Assembly (NCBI GenBank): GCA_019637155.1
Contig: JAHBWE010000008.1
Coordinates: forward strand, 124,001-188,000
Direction of reading: 5' to 3'
Source: Labilithrix sp.
GTDB taxonomy: Bacteria > Myxococcota_A > Polyangia > Polyangiales > Polyangiaceae
DNA: 64,000 bases
Both the position numbers and the translations under genes were made by a program. Shown here in pieces: positions 52,626 through 61,462 of the stretch (position 1 is the stretch's first letter; every line of letters begins with the position of its first letter). The notes beneath the pieces are model-generated. The model saw nothing but the letters and a program-made list of their open reading frames with translations, ran no database searches and was not told the DNA's origin.

Positions 52626-53309
52626 ATGAAGATTGGAGTCCTCGGCACGGGCAGCGTCGCGAAGATCGTCGCCGGCAAGCTCGGCGCAGACGGTCACGAC
52701 GTGAAGATCGGGACCCGCGATGTGAAGGCGACGCTCGCGCGCAACGAGCCGGACATGGCGGGCCTCCCGCCGCTGCGCACGTGGCTCGAGACGAACACGC
52801 GCGTCTCGGTCGGCACGCACGCGGAGGCGGCGAAACACGGCGCGCTCGTCGTCAACGCGCTGTCGGGCACGGGCGCGCTCGAAGGGCTGGAGAGCGCCGG
52901 CGCCGACGCCCTCGCCGACAAGATCCTGATCGACATCTCGAACCCGCTCGATTTCTCGAAGGGCTTCCCGCCGTCGCTCACGGTGTCGAACACCGACTCG
53001 CTCGGCGAACGGATCCAGAAGGCGCTCCCGAAGACGAAGGTCGTGAAGGCGCTCAACACCGTGGCCGCGCCGCTGATGGTCGATCCGCGGCAGCTCGCCG
53101 GCGGCGAGCACACGATGATCGTCTGCGGGGACGACGCCGCCGCGAAGGCGGAGGTCACCCGCATCCTGAAGGAGTGGTTCGGCTGGAAGGACGTCATCGA
53201 CCTCGGCGACATCACGAACGCGCGCGGCACCGAGATGTGGCTGCCGCTCTGGGTCCGCCTCTACGGCGCGCTGAAGACGCCGCTCTTCGGGATGAAGGTC
53301 GTGCGCTGA
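52626..53309 (+). CDS. NAD(P)-binding oxidoreductase (F420-dependent NADP reductase-like)
   Basis: 227 residues with an N-terminal Rossmann motif MKIGVLGTGSVAKIVAGKL (GxGxxA) and a TRD after the second strand, suggesting NADP preference. VVNALSGTGA, LIDISNPLDFSKG and VKALNTVAAPLMVDP are typical of the NADP oxidoreductase, coenzyme F420-dependent family, in which many members do not use F420. The end is ARGTEMWLPLWVRLYGAL. A good SD (AAGGAGAG) precedes ATG 52626. Regulation by the divergent LysR protein is likely. The substrate is not apparent. Confidence 0.9.
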   Translation: MKIGVLGTGSVAKIVAGKLGADGHDVKIGTRDVKATLARNEPDMAGLPPLRTWLETNTRVSVGTHAEAAKHGALVVNALSGTGALEGLESAGADALADKILIDISNPLDFSKGFPPSLTVSNTDSLGERIQKALPKTKVVKALNTVAAPLMVDPRQLAGGEHTMIVCGDDAAAKAEVTRILKEWFGWKDVIDLGDITNARGTEMWLPLWVRLYGALKTPLFGMKVVR

Positions 53310-53312
53310 CGG

Positions 53313-54059
53313 CTAGCGCTTCTTGATCTTGCCTTCGCCGTCGATGCCGAACTCGGGCGGGAGGACCTTGCGCACCGGATCGCGCTGGTCGTCCGGGATC
53401 TCCCAGCCCAGCTCGGCGAGGCCGTTCGCGATCTTCGCGCGGATGCGGGTGCTCTCTTCGTCGAGGAGCAGCTTGAGGATCGGCTCGAGCGAGCGCTCGT
53501 CTTGCTGCGCGAGCACCGCGACGACGGCGTTGAAGCGCGCCGGATCGCTCGCGTCCTCGAGGAAGGGCTCCACCGCCTCGCGGATCTTCGGGTGCTTGCG
53601 CTCGCCGAGCTCCTCGAGGAGCTGGAGCTTCGGATCGATGAACTTCGCGTACTCGGTGTCCCAGCGCGAGAGCCAGACGAGCAGCTCGTCGACGAGCTCC
53701 TCCTCCTCCAGGATCGACTTCATCACGCGGAGCGGCGAGTTGATGCTCTCCGCCTTCATCGCGAACGCGCGGACCGGCTCGATCGCCTCGCGCCCCGCCT
53801 TCAGGATCCCCTCGAACGCGGCCTCCTTCTCTTCCTGGTCGGTGATCGACGGATCGATCTGGAAGGTGAAGCGCTTGAGCAGCGCCTCCACCGCCTCGGC
53901 GGTCCCCTGCTTCGAGAGCTCCTGGATCGCCTCCTGGCGATCGTATGCCTGCGCTCGCTTGCTGCCCGCGTACTCGGCCCATTTCGCGATCGAACTCGGC
54001 TTCTTCTTCTCGCCGTCGCCCTTGCCGCTGTTCTTTTTGAAGATATCGAAGAGACCCAT
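53313..54059 (-). CDS. HEAT-repeat-like cytoplasmic protein
   Basis: 248 residues with no signal peptide. A basic N terminus (MGLFDIFKKNSGKGDGEKKK) is followed by HEAT-like helical repeats (YDRQEAIQELSKQGTAEAVE; ARFNAVVAVLAQQDERSLEP; TRIRAKIANGLAELGWEIP). It is probably an adaptor. It starts 40 bp after the stop of the Cache/HAMP-like protein gene on the same strand, suggesting co-transcription. Its stop is 3 bp from that of the convergent oxidoreductase gene. Confidence 0.87.
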   Translation of the reverse strand: MGLFDIFKKNSGKGDGEKKKPSSIAKWAEYAGSKRAQAYDRQEAIQELSKQGTAEAVEALLKRFTFQIDPSITDQEEKEAAFEGILKAGREAIEPVRAFAMKAESINSPLRVMKSILEEEELVDELLVWLSRWDTEYAKFIDPKLQLLEELGERKHPKIREAVEPFLEDASDPARFNAVVAVLAQQDERSLEPILKLLLDEESTRIRAKIANGLAELGWEIPDDQRDPVRKVLPPEFGIDGEGKIKKR

Positions 54060-54099
54060 TTCGTCCTGAAACCCCGAGCCGGCGCCGAATGTTTCGGTC

Positions 54100-55506
54100 T
54101 CAGATCGCGACGGCGAGGAGCTGCACCTCGCGGCCGTTCACCTGGACCTGGTAGCGGACGGGCTTGCCGTGCTTCGCGAGCGCCTCCTGCTCCATGCTCT
54201 GAATGCGGTTCTTGAACACGTCCGGCGTGATCTGGTCGACCGCCTCACCGAGGCCGCGCTTCGCCGTGATGTACTCGTTGTAGAGTCGCGCGTAGTACTG
54301 GTCCGCCGGCTCGCCGACGCCCGGGTTCGAGCTCGGGACGACGCCGGCGAAGCTCGGGTCGATGCCGTACGCGTTCTGCGCCGCGCCGGCCGGGACCGGC
54401 GCCTTCGAGACGCGACCCTCTTCGTCGGTGTTGTCCTCCTCGACGCCCATGAGCTGGTTGAGGAGCTGATCGATCCGGAACGCGAGGCCGCCGAGCTCGG
54501 CGTGGTCCATGTCGAACCGCTTGTCGCTCTGACCGTTGAGGATCGCGAGGAGGCCCTCTTCGAGCTTCGCGAGCGGCTGCGAGATGTAGTTGCCGAGGAA
54601 CCAGCCGCCCGCGACGACGAGGACGAGGCCGAGCGCCATCGCGCCGAGGATCGAATACGGCACCGCGCCGGTGCCCTCGAGCAGCGTCGTCGGCGCGACC
54701 GCGACGACCGCGGTCTGCTTGAGGCCGAGGCCGTCGAGCGGCGCGGCCGCGAAGTAGACGTTGCCGTTGCCGCCGCCCACGACCGTGCCGGTCGTCAGCG
54801 CGTTCTTCACGTCGCCGGCGCCGTCCTTGACCGCCGCCTTCACCTCGTCGGTCGTCTGCGTGCTCGAGATGATCTCGCCCTTGTCGTTGACGAGGAGCAC
54901 GCCGCGGCCGCTCGTGCCCGCGATCGATCGCGCGAGCGCGTCGTTCAGGCCGACGCCGATGACGAGCATCATCGTGCGTCCGTTGTCGTCGCGAACGGGG
55001 ACGTAGGAGGCGAGGTACTGGTCGGCGCGCTTCGCGTCGACCCAGATGTCCGAGCCCGGCGACGTCTTCGCGAGCGCCTCCTTGAAGGCGGGGTAGTTCG
55101 CGGCGACGTCGTCGCCGGAGGTGAGGTCGGAGCCGTTGCGGCCGAGGATCTTGCCGTTCGTGTCGACGACCGCCGCGAACGACGGCTTCGCGCCGAGGGC
55201 GGCGGTGGCCGCGTTCGCGATCTGATCGGAGAGCTGCCGCGCCGCGCCGGCGCGCGCGTCCTGCGTCGCCTTGCTGAGCGACTGGCCCGTCGCTTTTTCG
55301 GCGCTCTTCGCCGCGAGCCAGCGCTCGGCGCGCAGCCCGTCGAGCTGGAGCTTCGCCGCGACGCCGACCGCGTCCTGCTGCGCGCTCTTCTTCAGCGCGT
55401 CCGTGCTGCCCGTCGCGAGCGAGAGCTGCGTCTTCACGATCGCGAAGGCGAGCAGCCCTACGATGAGGACGATCACGGCGTTGACTGCAATGATCTTGTT
55501 CCGCAT
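54100..55506 (-). CDS. Membrane sensor-like protein with periplasmic Cache-like domain, no enzymatic output
   Basis: 468 residues from ATG 55506. TM1 at about 5-25 (IIAVNAVIVLIVGLLAFAIV), a large periplasmic region (about 30-270) with Cache/PAS-like motifs (SFAAVVDTNGKILGRNGSDL; RGVLLVNDKGEIISSTQTTD), TM2 at about 285-305 and a HAMP-like segment (YISQPLAKLEEGLLAILNGQ). The cytoplasmic tail has a low-complexity linker and an unrecognised ~85-residue C-terminal domain (QYYARLYNEYITAKRGLGEA; GKPVRYQVQVNGREVQLLAV). No kinase, cyclase or MCP domain is present, so signalling must pass through a partner, possibly the HEAT protein encoded next. Confidence 0.85.
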   Translation of the reverse strand: MRNKIIAVNAVIVLIVGLLAFAIVKTQLSLATGSTDALKKSAQQDAVGVAAKLQLDGLRAERWLAAKSAEKATGQSLSKATQDARAGAARQLSDQIANAATAALGAKPSFAAVVDTNGKILGRNGSDLTSGDDVAANYPAFKEALAKTSPGSDIWVDAKRADQYLASYVPVRDDNGRTMMLVIGVGLNDALARSIAGTSGRGVLLVNDKGEIISSTQTTDEVKAAVKDGAGDVKNALTTGTVVGGGNGNVYFAAAPLDGLGLKQTAVVAVAPTTLLEGTGAVPYSILGAMALGLVLVVAGGWFLGNYISQPLAKLEEGLLAILNGQSDKRFDMDHAELGGLAFRIDQLLNQLMGVEEDNTDEEGRVSKAPVPAGAAQNAYGIDPSFAGVVPSSNPGVGEPADQYYARLYNEYITAKRGLGEAVDQITPDVFKNRIQSMEQEALAKHGKPVRYQVQVNGREVQLLAVAI

Positions 55507-55599
55507 TCGGTACCGGCCTGTTTTCTCCGTCCACCCCACGCAGACGCGAGGCTTCGAAGCGACTCGACGCTATCATTCGGCGTCCTTCTGCGGCAACCC

Positions 55600-56622
55600 A
55601 TGACTGACGCGCTTCTCCTTTCGGATCCGCGGTTTTTCCAGCACCGCTCCGCTGCCTACCACCCCGAACGCCCCGAGCGGCTCGACGCCGCCCAGGCCGC
55701 GATCGAGCGCGCGCGCGACGGCGGCCTCGTGTTCGCGCCGGTGGCGCCGCGACCGGCGACCCCCGCCGAGCTCGCGCGCGTGCACACCCCGAAGTTCGTC
55801 GAGTGGCTCGGCGGCCTCCGCGGCGAGGAAGGCTATATCGACGCGGATACGTACCTCGGACCCGAGAGCATCGCGGTCGCAGAGCTCGCGGCCGGCGGCA
55901 CGGTCGCGCTGGTCGACGCGCTCCTCGACGGACCGGTGAAGCGCGGGATCGCGCTCGTGCGGCCGCCCGGCCACCACGCGCGGCCCGATCAGGCGATGGG
56001 CTTCTGCCTCTTCAACAACGTCGCCGTCGCGGCGGCGCACGCCCGCGCGCGCGGGCTCTCACGCGTCGCCGTGATCGACTGGGACGTCCATCACGGCAAC
56101 GGGACGCAGGAGATGTTCTACCGCGATCCGAACGTCCTCTACGTGTCGACGCACCAGTTCCCGTTTTACCCGGGCACCGGCGCGGTGCGCGAGACCGGCG
56201 AGGGCGAAGGCGAGGGCTTCACCGTGAACGTGCCGCTCACCGCCGGCGGCGGCGACGGCGTCTACCGCGGCGTCTTCGAGCGCGTGATCCTCCCCGCGCT
56301 CGAGCAGTACGCGCCGGAGCTCGTGATCATCAGCGCGGGCTTCGACGCGTCCGCGCGCGATCCGCTCGCGGAGATGGCGCTCTCGGCCGACGCGTTCGGC
56401 TGGATGGCGCGCGCGCTGCGTCGCGTCGCCGACACGTCGGCGGACGGTCGACTCTTGCTCGCGCTCGAGGGCGGCTACGACCTCGTCGCGCTCGAGTCGG
56501 GCCTCCTCGCCGCGACGCGCGGGATCACCGAGGGCGTCGCGATGGAGATCGCGCGCGAGGTCGATCACGAGGACATCGAGCGCGCGGCGAAGACGGCGAA
56601 GCAGGCCTGGAAGGTGGATTGA
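55600..56622 (+). CDS. Histone deacetylase family protein (acetoin/polyamine deacetylase-like)
   Basis: 340 residues covering the complete arginase/deacetylase fold: HPERPERL, RPPGHHARPDQAMGFCLFNN (active-site His pair), VIDWDVHHGNGTQ (zinc Asp and His), SAGFDASARDPLAEM (second zinc Asp) and LEGGYDL (active-site Tyr). All catalytic residues are kept. Bacterial members deacetylate polyamines or protein lysines, or are named for acetoin utilisation (AcuC); the substrate cannot be told. The gene diverges from the Cache-like protein gene with 93 bp between starts. Confidence 0.95.
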   Translation: MTDALLLSDPRFFQHRSAAYHPERPERLDAAQAAIERARDGGLVFAPVAPRPATPAELARVHTPKFVEWLGGLRGEEGYIDADTYLGPESIAVAELAAGGTVALVDALLDGPVKRGIALVRPPGHHARPDQAMGFCLFNNVAVAAAHARARGLSRVAVIDWDVHHGNGTQEMFYRDPNVLYVSTHQFPFYPGTGAVRETGEGEGEGFTVNVPLTAGGGDGVYRGVFERVILPALEQYAPELVIISAGFDASARDPLAEMALSADAFGWMARALRRVADTSADGRLLLALEGGYDLVALESGLLAATRGITEGVAMEIAREVDHEDIERAAKTAKQAWKVD

Positions 56623-56638
56623 GCTTGGAGGTGGCGCG

Positions 56639-57088
56639 TCAGCTCACGCGCGTCCACGTCTCGGAGCGGCCGAAGAGCGGGATGCCGACGTAGCCGCGGA
56701 GCGCGAGGCGGGTCGGGCTCTCGACCGTCGCCTTGCCCTTGTACGTCTTGCCGTGCTCGGGATCGTAGAGGTAGCCGTCGACGTAGCCCGAGCCGTCGAA
56801 GTGCAGGTTCCAGACGATCGCGGCGCCCATCATCGTGCGTGAGCGGAGCGCGGGGTCGGGGTTGTTCTCGTCGACGATGGGCTTGCCGTCTTTCGTCGCG
56901 GTCTTGAGCCACGAGATGCGCCCGACGTAGGCGCCGTTCTCGAAGGCGAAGCGGATGCGCGCCTCGCCGTTCGCGGTGAGCCACTCGCCCACGATCGCGT
57001 CCGCCTTCGCCTTCGGCGCGTCCGCGCGCGCGGTGTCGCTCGCGAGCGCGAGCGCGAGGAACGCGAGGGCGGTGACGGCGAGTCTCAC
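56639..57088 (-). CDS. DUF2147 family exported protein
   Basis: 149 residues with a signal peptide (ALALASDTARADA). The mature part shows the DUF2147 pattern: IVGEWLTANGEARIRF, YVGRISWLK, GYVDGYLYDPEHGKTYKGKA, LRGYVGIPLFGRSETWTR. It is a small periplasmic beta-barrel/lipocalin-like domain of unknown function. It converges with the deacetylase gene, with 16 bp between stops. Confidence 0.92.
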   Translation of the reverse strand: MRLAVTALAFLALALASDTARADAPKAKADAIVGEWLTANGEARIRFAFENGAYVGRISWLKTATKDGKPIVDENNPDPALRSRTMMGAAIVWNLHFDGSGYVDGYLYDPEHGKTYKGKATVESPTRLALRGYVGIPLFGRSETWTRVS

Positions 57089-57144
57089 GCCTCCAGCTTA
57101 CGACTCCGGCGGCGCCGCGCCACGGCGGCGTAGATCGCGGCGAG

Positions 57145-57333
57145 CTACTCGGCGACGCGCCGGATCGAGCGGCGGATCTCGCGGTGAACCCAGCCGCGCC
57201 GCGCCCGCGCCGGCGCGCGGCGGATCGACTCGCGAAGCGCGCGCGGGAGCGCCGAGTCGGGGGACGGCTCCTCCACCTCGAACACCTCGTCGATCACCGG
57301 CACCATCAGGGTCACGTTCTCCGCTGCTCTCAT
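57145..57333 (-). CDS. Small hypothetical protein
   Basis: 62 residues from ATG 57333 with a strong SD (AAGGAG, 6 nt upstream); a GTG lies one codon earlier. The N-terminal half is hydrophobic and acidic (VPVIDEVFEVEEPSPDSALP), the C-terminal half strongly basic (RRAPARARRGWVHREIRRSI). No family is recognised. The good SD and the lack of another gene in this interval support it. Confidence 0.5.
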   Translation of the reverse strand: MRAAENVTLMVPVIDEVFEVEEPSPDSALPRALRESIRRAPARARRGWVHREIRRSIRRVAE

Positions 57334-57434
57334 CACGTCTCCTTCGCCTGCTCAGCACAGGAGCCACCCCGGAGATTCCTGCCTACACAATCGCTAACGC
57401 GCACGGAGCCGCTCCACCGCGATCGTCAAGTGCG

Positions 57435-57466
57435 CGAAAGCCCCGCGATTTCTCGCGAGGCTTTCG
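57435..57466 (-). terminator. Terminator after tRNA-His
   Basis: On the minus strand CGAAAGCC (57466-57459) pairs with GGCTTTCG (57442-57435), extended by CGCGA/TCGCG around a GAAA loop with one mismatch. It stands just after the tRNA-His 3' end. Confidence 0.65.
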
Positions 57467-57472
57467 TTGCGG

Positions 57473-57546
57473 GGTGAGTGACGGGGATCGAACCCGCGAC
57501 AACCGGAACCACAATCCAGCGCTCTACCGACTGAGCTACACCCACC
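57473..57546 (-). tRNA. tRNA-His (GTG)
   Basis: The cloverleaf reads acceptor GTGGGTG/CACTCAC, D arm GCTC...GAGC, anticodon arm CTGGA-TTGTGGT-TCCGG with anticodon GTG, and T arm GCGGG-TTCGATC-CCCGT. A G precedes position 1 and the discriminator is C, the extra -1:73 pair diagnostic of tRNA-His. The 3' CCA is not encoded (CCG follows). Confidence 0.95.
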
Positions 57547-57598
57547 GTGGTGTCGACCGGGGACCATACCCTTCTCCGCGCCATTCGGAAAGAGGTCT

Positions 57599-57712
57599 CT
57601 CAACGTCGGGGGCTTCGCCCCCGACACCCCCACCCCAGACACGGCCCTCGCGCTTCGCGCTCGGGGCGCTTCGCGCCCGCTGGGGCGGCCGCTTCTGGGG
57701 CCCCGTGCGGAC
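57599..57712 (+). repeat. Dispersed hairpin repeat, copy 4
   Basis: The cleanest copy: TCAAC, the 9-bp GTCGGGGGC / GCCCCCGAC hairpin, CACCCCCACCCCAGACACGG, CCTCGCGC, GGGGCGCTTCGCGCCC, GCGGCCGC and GGGGCCCC. It matches copy 2 almost base for base. It lies between tRNA-His and the stop of the phospholipase D-like gene at 57725. Confidence 0.82.
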
Positions 57713-57724
57713 CCATCGTGAAAC

Positions 57725-58882
57725 TCAGAGCTCAACGCCCTTCGTGAAGTCGGAGGCGATCTGGGTCTTTACCTTCGCGGCCTCGGCTGCGGCGTCGGTG
57801 AAGATGCCGACCTCGCGGTTGTCGTCGAGGGCGGTGGCGGTGAAGTTCTGGGAGCCGACGAAGAGCTTCGCGCCGTCGACGACGATGACCTTCGCGTGGA
57901 GGTCCGGCGTCTTGAGCGACTTGAGCGGCACCCCTGCCTGCTTGAGCTTCGAGATGACCGTGAGCTGCGCGTTCGTCGTGCTCACGTCGCCGTCGATGAC
58001 CACGTGCACGTCCTTGCCCGCCTTGTGCGCGGCGAGGATGCCGTCGACGAGCGAGCGATCGCTCAGCGTCTGGACCTCGACGTCGAGCGACGTCTGCGCC
58101 GAGTCGATGAACGCACGAAGGAAGTCCCGCGGCGCGCCGTTCGTGTTCGTGCCGTCGGGAGAGAGCACGAGCTTCGACCCGAGCGAGACCGCCTCGCCCG
58201 CGCGATCGGCGGCGAAGACCTTCTCGAGATCGGCGACGTCGGCGGGGTCCACGTCGGTCGCGATGTACTCGCGGTTCGTCTTCGGGCTCGAGGGCGTGAG
58301 GTTCATCGTCATGACGATCGCCTTCTCGCCGTCGATGAGGATCGTCTTCGCGTGCGTGTAGCGGTACGTCGCGGAGGACCACACGACGTCGACGCCGCGC
58401 GCCGTCAGCGCGTCGAACGCGGCGGTGTTGCTCCCGCCGTTGGTCGGGAACGACTTGTTGAGGACGACCTTCACGTCGCGGCCCCCGTCCTTCGCGTCGC
58501 CGAGCGCCGCGATGACCTTGGTGTCGGTGAGGAGGTACATCGTCATGTGGACGCTCTTCTTCGCGCCCTTGATCGCGGCGAGGATCGCGGCGCCGGAGTC
58601 GACCGGCTGCACCTGGATCGTGACCGCGCTCGTCATGCGCAGCGTGACCGGCTGCGGATCGGGCGGCGCCTCGCCCGTGTCGTCGTCGTCGTCGTCGCCC
58701 GCGGACGGCGTCTTCTTCTTGTCCTTGCCGGACGCCGGCGCGTCGGGATCCTCGTCCTCGGCCGGGTTCGTCGACGTGCCCGTCGGCGCGCCGCCGCCGC
58801 CGCGCGGCGTGCTCAGCTCGGCTGCGCTGCACGCGGCGAGGAGCAACGCCAGCGCGAAGGAGTACGATGCGAGCTTCGGCAC
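57725..58882 (-). CDS. Phospholipase D-like lipoprotein
   Basis: 385 residues from GTG 58882 (AAGGTAGGG upstream). The lipobox is LLLAAC, Cys about residue 18. A disordered linker (about 20-75) includes six consecutive Asp. Two PLD halves follow, each with an HxKx4D motif: YRYTHAKTILIDGEKA (about 190) and PDLHAKVIVVDGAKLFVGSQ (about 345). Both sites are intact, so it is probably an active phosphodiesterase (phospholipase, cardiolipin-synthase-like or nuclease) at the outer membrane. It diverges from the kinase-like gene at 58922 with 39 bp between starts. Confidence 0.9.
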   Translation of the reverse strand: MPKLASYSFALALLLAACSAAELSTPRGGGGAPTGTSTNPAEDEDPDAPASGKDKKKTPSAGDDDDDDTGEAPPDPQPVTLRMTSAVTIQVQPVDSGAAILAAIKGAKKSVHMTMYLLTDTKVIAALGDAKDGGRDVKVVLNKSFPTNGGSNTAAFDALTARGVDVVWSSATYRYTHAKTILIDGEKAIVMTMNLTPSSPKTNREYIATDVDPADVADLEKVFAADRAGEAVSLGSKLVLSPDGTNTNGAPRDFLRAFIDSAQTSLDVEVQTLSDRSLVDGILAAHKAGKDVHVVIDGDVSTTNAQLTVISKLKQAGVPLKSLKTPDLHAKVIVVDGAKLFVGSQNFTATALDDNREVGIFTDAAAEAAKVKTQIASDFTKGVEL

Positions 58883-58921
58883 GGCCCTACCTTGGCGCAG
58901 CAGGCCGGATCGGCAACCCCG

Positions 58922-59632
58922 ATGATCGAGGAATCGGCGTCCTTCTTCGAAAAGAGACTCTCGCCCCGCGAACGGGACGTCCCGGAGGCAGCAAACCGCC
59001 TGATTTCGGAGGCTTCGCTGCTCGAGCGCCTCGGGCCGCTCGGCGTCGCGCCCCGCCTCCTCGCCCGCGGAAGAGACGCGCGCGGGCCCTGGCACCGCGT
59101 CGAGCGGATCGCGATGCCGACGCTCGCCCAGCGCATCGCGCGCGACGGAGCCCTCCCGCGCGCCTGGGTCGAGCGCGCGACCGACGCGCTCCTCCGCGCC
59201 TTCGCCGCGCTCCACGAAGCCGCCGACGATGCGGGGCCCCTCCTCGTCGTCCACGCCGACCCGAGCCCCGCGAACCTCGCGATCGACGACGCCGGCGATC
59301 GCGCGGTGCTCCTCGACTTCGACCTCGCGTGGTGGCGGGACAGCCACCCGCCGAACGACGGCGCGTTCCGCGGGACCGTGCAGTACGCGGCGCCCGAGGT
59401 CGCGCGCGGAGAGCGGCCCACCGTAGAGAGCGATCTGTACTCCTTGGGCGCGTCGTTGCTCCACGCGCTGACGGGCGAGCGGCCGCGCGCGGGCGACTCT
59501 TTTCCCGCGCTGCTCGCCGTCGCGGCGGAGGAGCCGCTCGTCGTCCCCGCCGGCGCACCGGCACAGATCGCGCGTCTCTTGGCCTTCGATCCGGCCGCGC
59601 GTCCCGCATCCGCGCGGATGCTCCTGTGCTAA
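58922..59632 (+). CDS. Minimal protein-kinase-like protein lacking a normal N-lobe
   Basis: 236 residues. A kinase C-lobe is clear: HADPSPANLAI replaces HRDLKPxN (H and catalytic Asp kept, Lys lost), VLLDFDLAWW has DFD in place of DFG, then GTVQYAAPEVARGE, SDLYSLGASLLHALTGERP and the final FDPAARPASA. The N-terminal ~60 residues have no glycine-rich loop and no clear VAIK lysine. It could be a pseudokinase, or a minimal lipid/small-molecule kinase of the RIO/APH superfamily. It ends 9 bp before the PLP enzyme gene, suggesting co-transcription. Confidence 0.8.
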   Translation: MIEESASFFEKRLSPRERDVPEAANRLISEASLLERLGPLGVAPRLLARGRDARGPWHRVERIAMPTLAQRIARDGALPRAWVERATDALLRAFAALHEAADDAGPLLVVHADPSPANLAIDDAGDRAVLLDFDLAWWRDSHPPNDGAFRGTVQYAAPEVARGERPTVESDLYSLGASLLHALTGERPRAGDSFPALLAVAAEEPLVVPAGAPAQIARLLAFDPAARPASARMLLC

Positions 59633-59641
59633 TGAGGCGGC

Positions 59642-60826
59642 ATGTCCGCCGGTAGCACGCTGAGGCCCGACACGCTTTGCATCCACGCCGGGCAGGAGCC
59701 CGATCCGAACCACGGCGCGGTGATGACGCCGATCGTCCTCGCGAGCACGTTCGCGCAGGACGGGCCCGCCGTGTTCCGCGGACCGTACGACTACTCGCGC
59801 GCGGGTAACCCGACCCGCACCGCGCTCGAGGGCTGCCTCGCCGGCCTCGAAGGCGCGAAGCACGGGCTCGCGTTCGGGAGCGGGTGCGCCGCGACGACCG
59901 CGCTCCTGATGACGCTGAAGACCGGCGACCACGTGCTGTGCAGCGACGACGTCTACGGCGGCACGTTCCGCATCTTCGACAAGGTCATGAAGCAGTGGGG
60001 CCTCGACGCGTCGTTCATCGACATGAGCGATCCGGCGAAGGTCCGCGAGGCGGTGCGCCCCAACACGAAGATGATCTGGCTCGAGACGCCCTCGAACCCG
60101 ATGCTGAAGATCATCGACATCGCCGCCGTCGCCGACGTCGCGAAGAAGGCGGGCGCCGTGCTCGTCGTCGACAACACGTTCGCGACGCCGATGCTGCAGC
60201 GCCCGCTCGACCTCGGCGCGGCGGTAGCGGTCCACTCCACCACGAAGTACCTGAACGGCCACTCCGACGTCGTCGGCGGCGCCGTCCTCACGAGCGACGA
60301 CGCGCTCGCGGACAAGGTCCGCTTCCTCCAAAAGTCGACCGGCGGCGTCCCCTCCCCGTTCGATTGCTACATGGTCCTCCGCGGGCTGAAGACGCTCGGC
60401 GTGCGCATGCGCCAGCACGTCCAGAGCGCGCAGACGCTGGTGGAGCACCTCGGCAAGCAGAAGCTCGTCGCGAAGGTGTTCTACCCCGGCCTGAAGGAGC
60501 ACGGCGGCCACGCCGTCGCGGCGAAGCAGATGAAGGGCCCCGGCGGGATGATCACGTTCGACCTCCGCGTCGGGAGCAAAGGCACCGCCCCCTCGGCCGC
60601 GTTCCTGAAGGCGCTCCAGGTCTTCACGTGCGCCGAGAGCCTCGGTGGGGTCGAGTCCCTCGCCGAGCTCCCCGCCATCATGACCCACGCGAGCCTGACG
60701 CCGGAGGCCCGGAAAGACCTGGGAATCGGGGACGGGCTCATCCGGCTGAGCGTCGGCCTCGAGGACGTGGAGGACCTGAAGGAGGACCTCGACCGGGGAT
60801 TCCGCGCCATGGAAGCGGCCCTCTGA
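59642..60826 (+). CDS. Cys/Met metabolism PLP enzyme (cystathionine gamma-synthase/lyase-like)
   Basis: 394 residues, the normal length. PLP-binding features: YDYSRAGNPTRTALE, FGSGCAATTA, LETPSNPMLK, VVDNTFATPMLQRPLDLGA, and the Schiff-base Lys K202 in STTKYLNGHSDVVGGAV; the SLGGVESLAE loop is kept. The family includes cystathionine gamma-synthase, gamma-lyase and O-acetylhomoserine sulfhydrylase, which cannot be separated by inspection. It acts in the cytoplasm in methionine/cysteine synthesis or transsulfuration. Confidence 0.95.
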   Translation: MSAGSTLRPDTLCIHAGQEPDPNHGAVMTPIVLASTFAQDGPAVFRGPYDYSRAGNPTRTALEGCLAGLEGAKHGLAFGSGCAATTALLMTLKTGDHVLCSDDVYGGTFRIFDKVMKQWGLDASFIDMSDPAKVREAVRPNTKMIWLETPSNPMLKIIDIAAVADVAKKAGAVLVVDNTFATPMLQRPLDLGAAVAVHSTTKYLNGHSDVVGGAVLTSDDALADKVRFLQKSTGGVPSPFDCYMVLRGLKTLGVRMRQHVQSAQTLVEHLGKQKLVAKVFYPGLKEHGGHAVAAKQMKGPGGMITFDLRVGSKGTAPSAAFLKALQVFTCAESLGGVESLAELPAIMTHASLTPEARKDLGIGDGLIRLSVGLEDVEDLKEDLDRGFRAMEAAL

Positions 60827-60874
60827 GACGGCTTCGTGCTAACGTTCGATCCTCTCTTACTTCCGGAGTCTCCG

Positions 60875-61462
60875 ATGTTCCGTGCCACCCACGCGATTGT
60901 CAGCTTCCTCTGTTGCTCCGCCATCGTCATCCTCGGCGCCGGGTGTGGCGAAGACGAGAAGGCGACGCCGCAGGTCGTGTTCTCGGGCGACGTTCAGCAG
61001 GCCACCGGCAAGGACTGTCGCGACAGCGGGCCGCTCTTCGAGGTCGGCGAGTTCGGAAACCCGGGCGCGAACCTGCCCTCGAAGCCGGTCAAGGACGGCG
61101 AGGCCGCGGGGCAGGGCACCGTCAGCATCGCGTGCTCCGTCGTCCCGTCCGGCACCGACGAGTTCGCGGTCGACGCCACGGTGAACCTCTCCGGCGCGAC
61201 GGGCGGCCTCTTCAAGCTCGAAGGCAAGTTCAAGACGACGGGCGAGCAGACGGACCTCCGCGTCATCGCGAGCGCCAAGCGCTCCGCCAACGGCTACGAC
61301 CAGCGCGATCGCGGCTGCATCGCGCGCTACACGGACGGCATGGGCGTCGCGGCGGGGCGCGTCTGGGCGGAGATCGACTGCCCGAACGCGATCAACACGT
61401 CGGACGACAACCGCGCGTGCCGCGTCACCGCGCAGTTCCGCTTCGAGAACTGCGCGCAGTAA
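60875..61462 (+). CDS. Hypothetical lipoprotein
   Basis: 195 residues from ATG 60875 (GGAG upstream). The lipobox is ILGAGC, Cys about residue 24. The mature part is beta-rich with six Cys (GKDCRDSG, IACSVVP, RGCIARY, DCPN, RACRVT, FENCAQ), probably disulfide-bonded outside the cytoplasm. No family is recognised. Its 3' end overlaps that of the convergent trypsin-like gene by 38 bp. Confidence 0.85.
   Translation: MFRATHAIVSFLCCSAIVILGAGCGEDEKATPQVVFSGDVQQATGKDCRDSGPLFEVGEFGNPGANLPSKPVKDGEAAGQGTVSIACSVVPSGTDEFAVDATVNLSGATGGLFKLEGKFKTTGEQTDLRVIASAKRSANGYDQRDRGCIARYTDGMGVAAGRVWAEIDCPNAINTSDDNRACRVTAQFRFENCAQ

Noticed and set aside
57394..57735. A 113-codon open frame covering the tRNA-His region on the minus strand
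   Set aside because: It runs through the tRNA and the dispersed repeat and has no domain or RBS.
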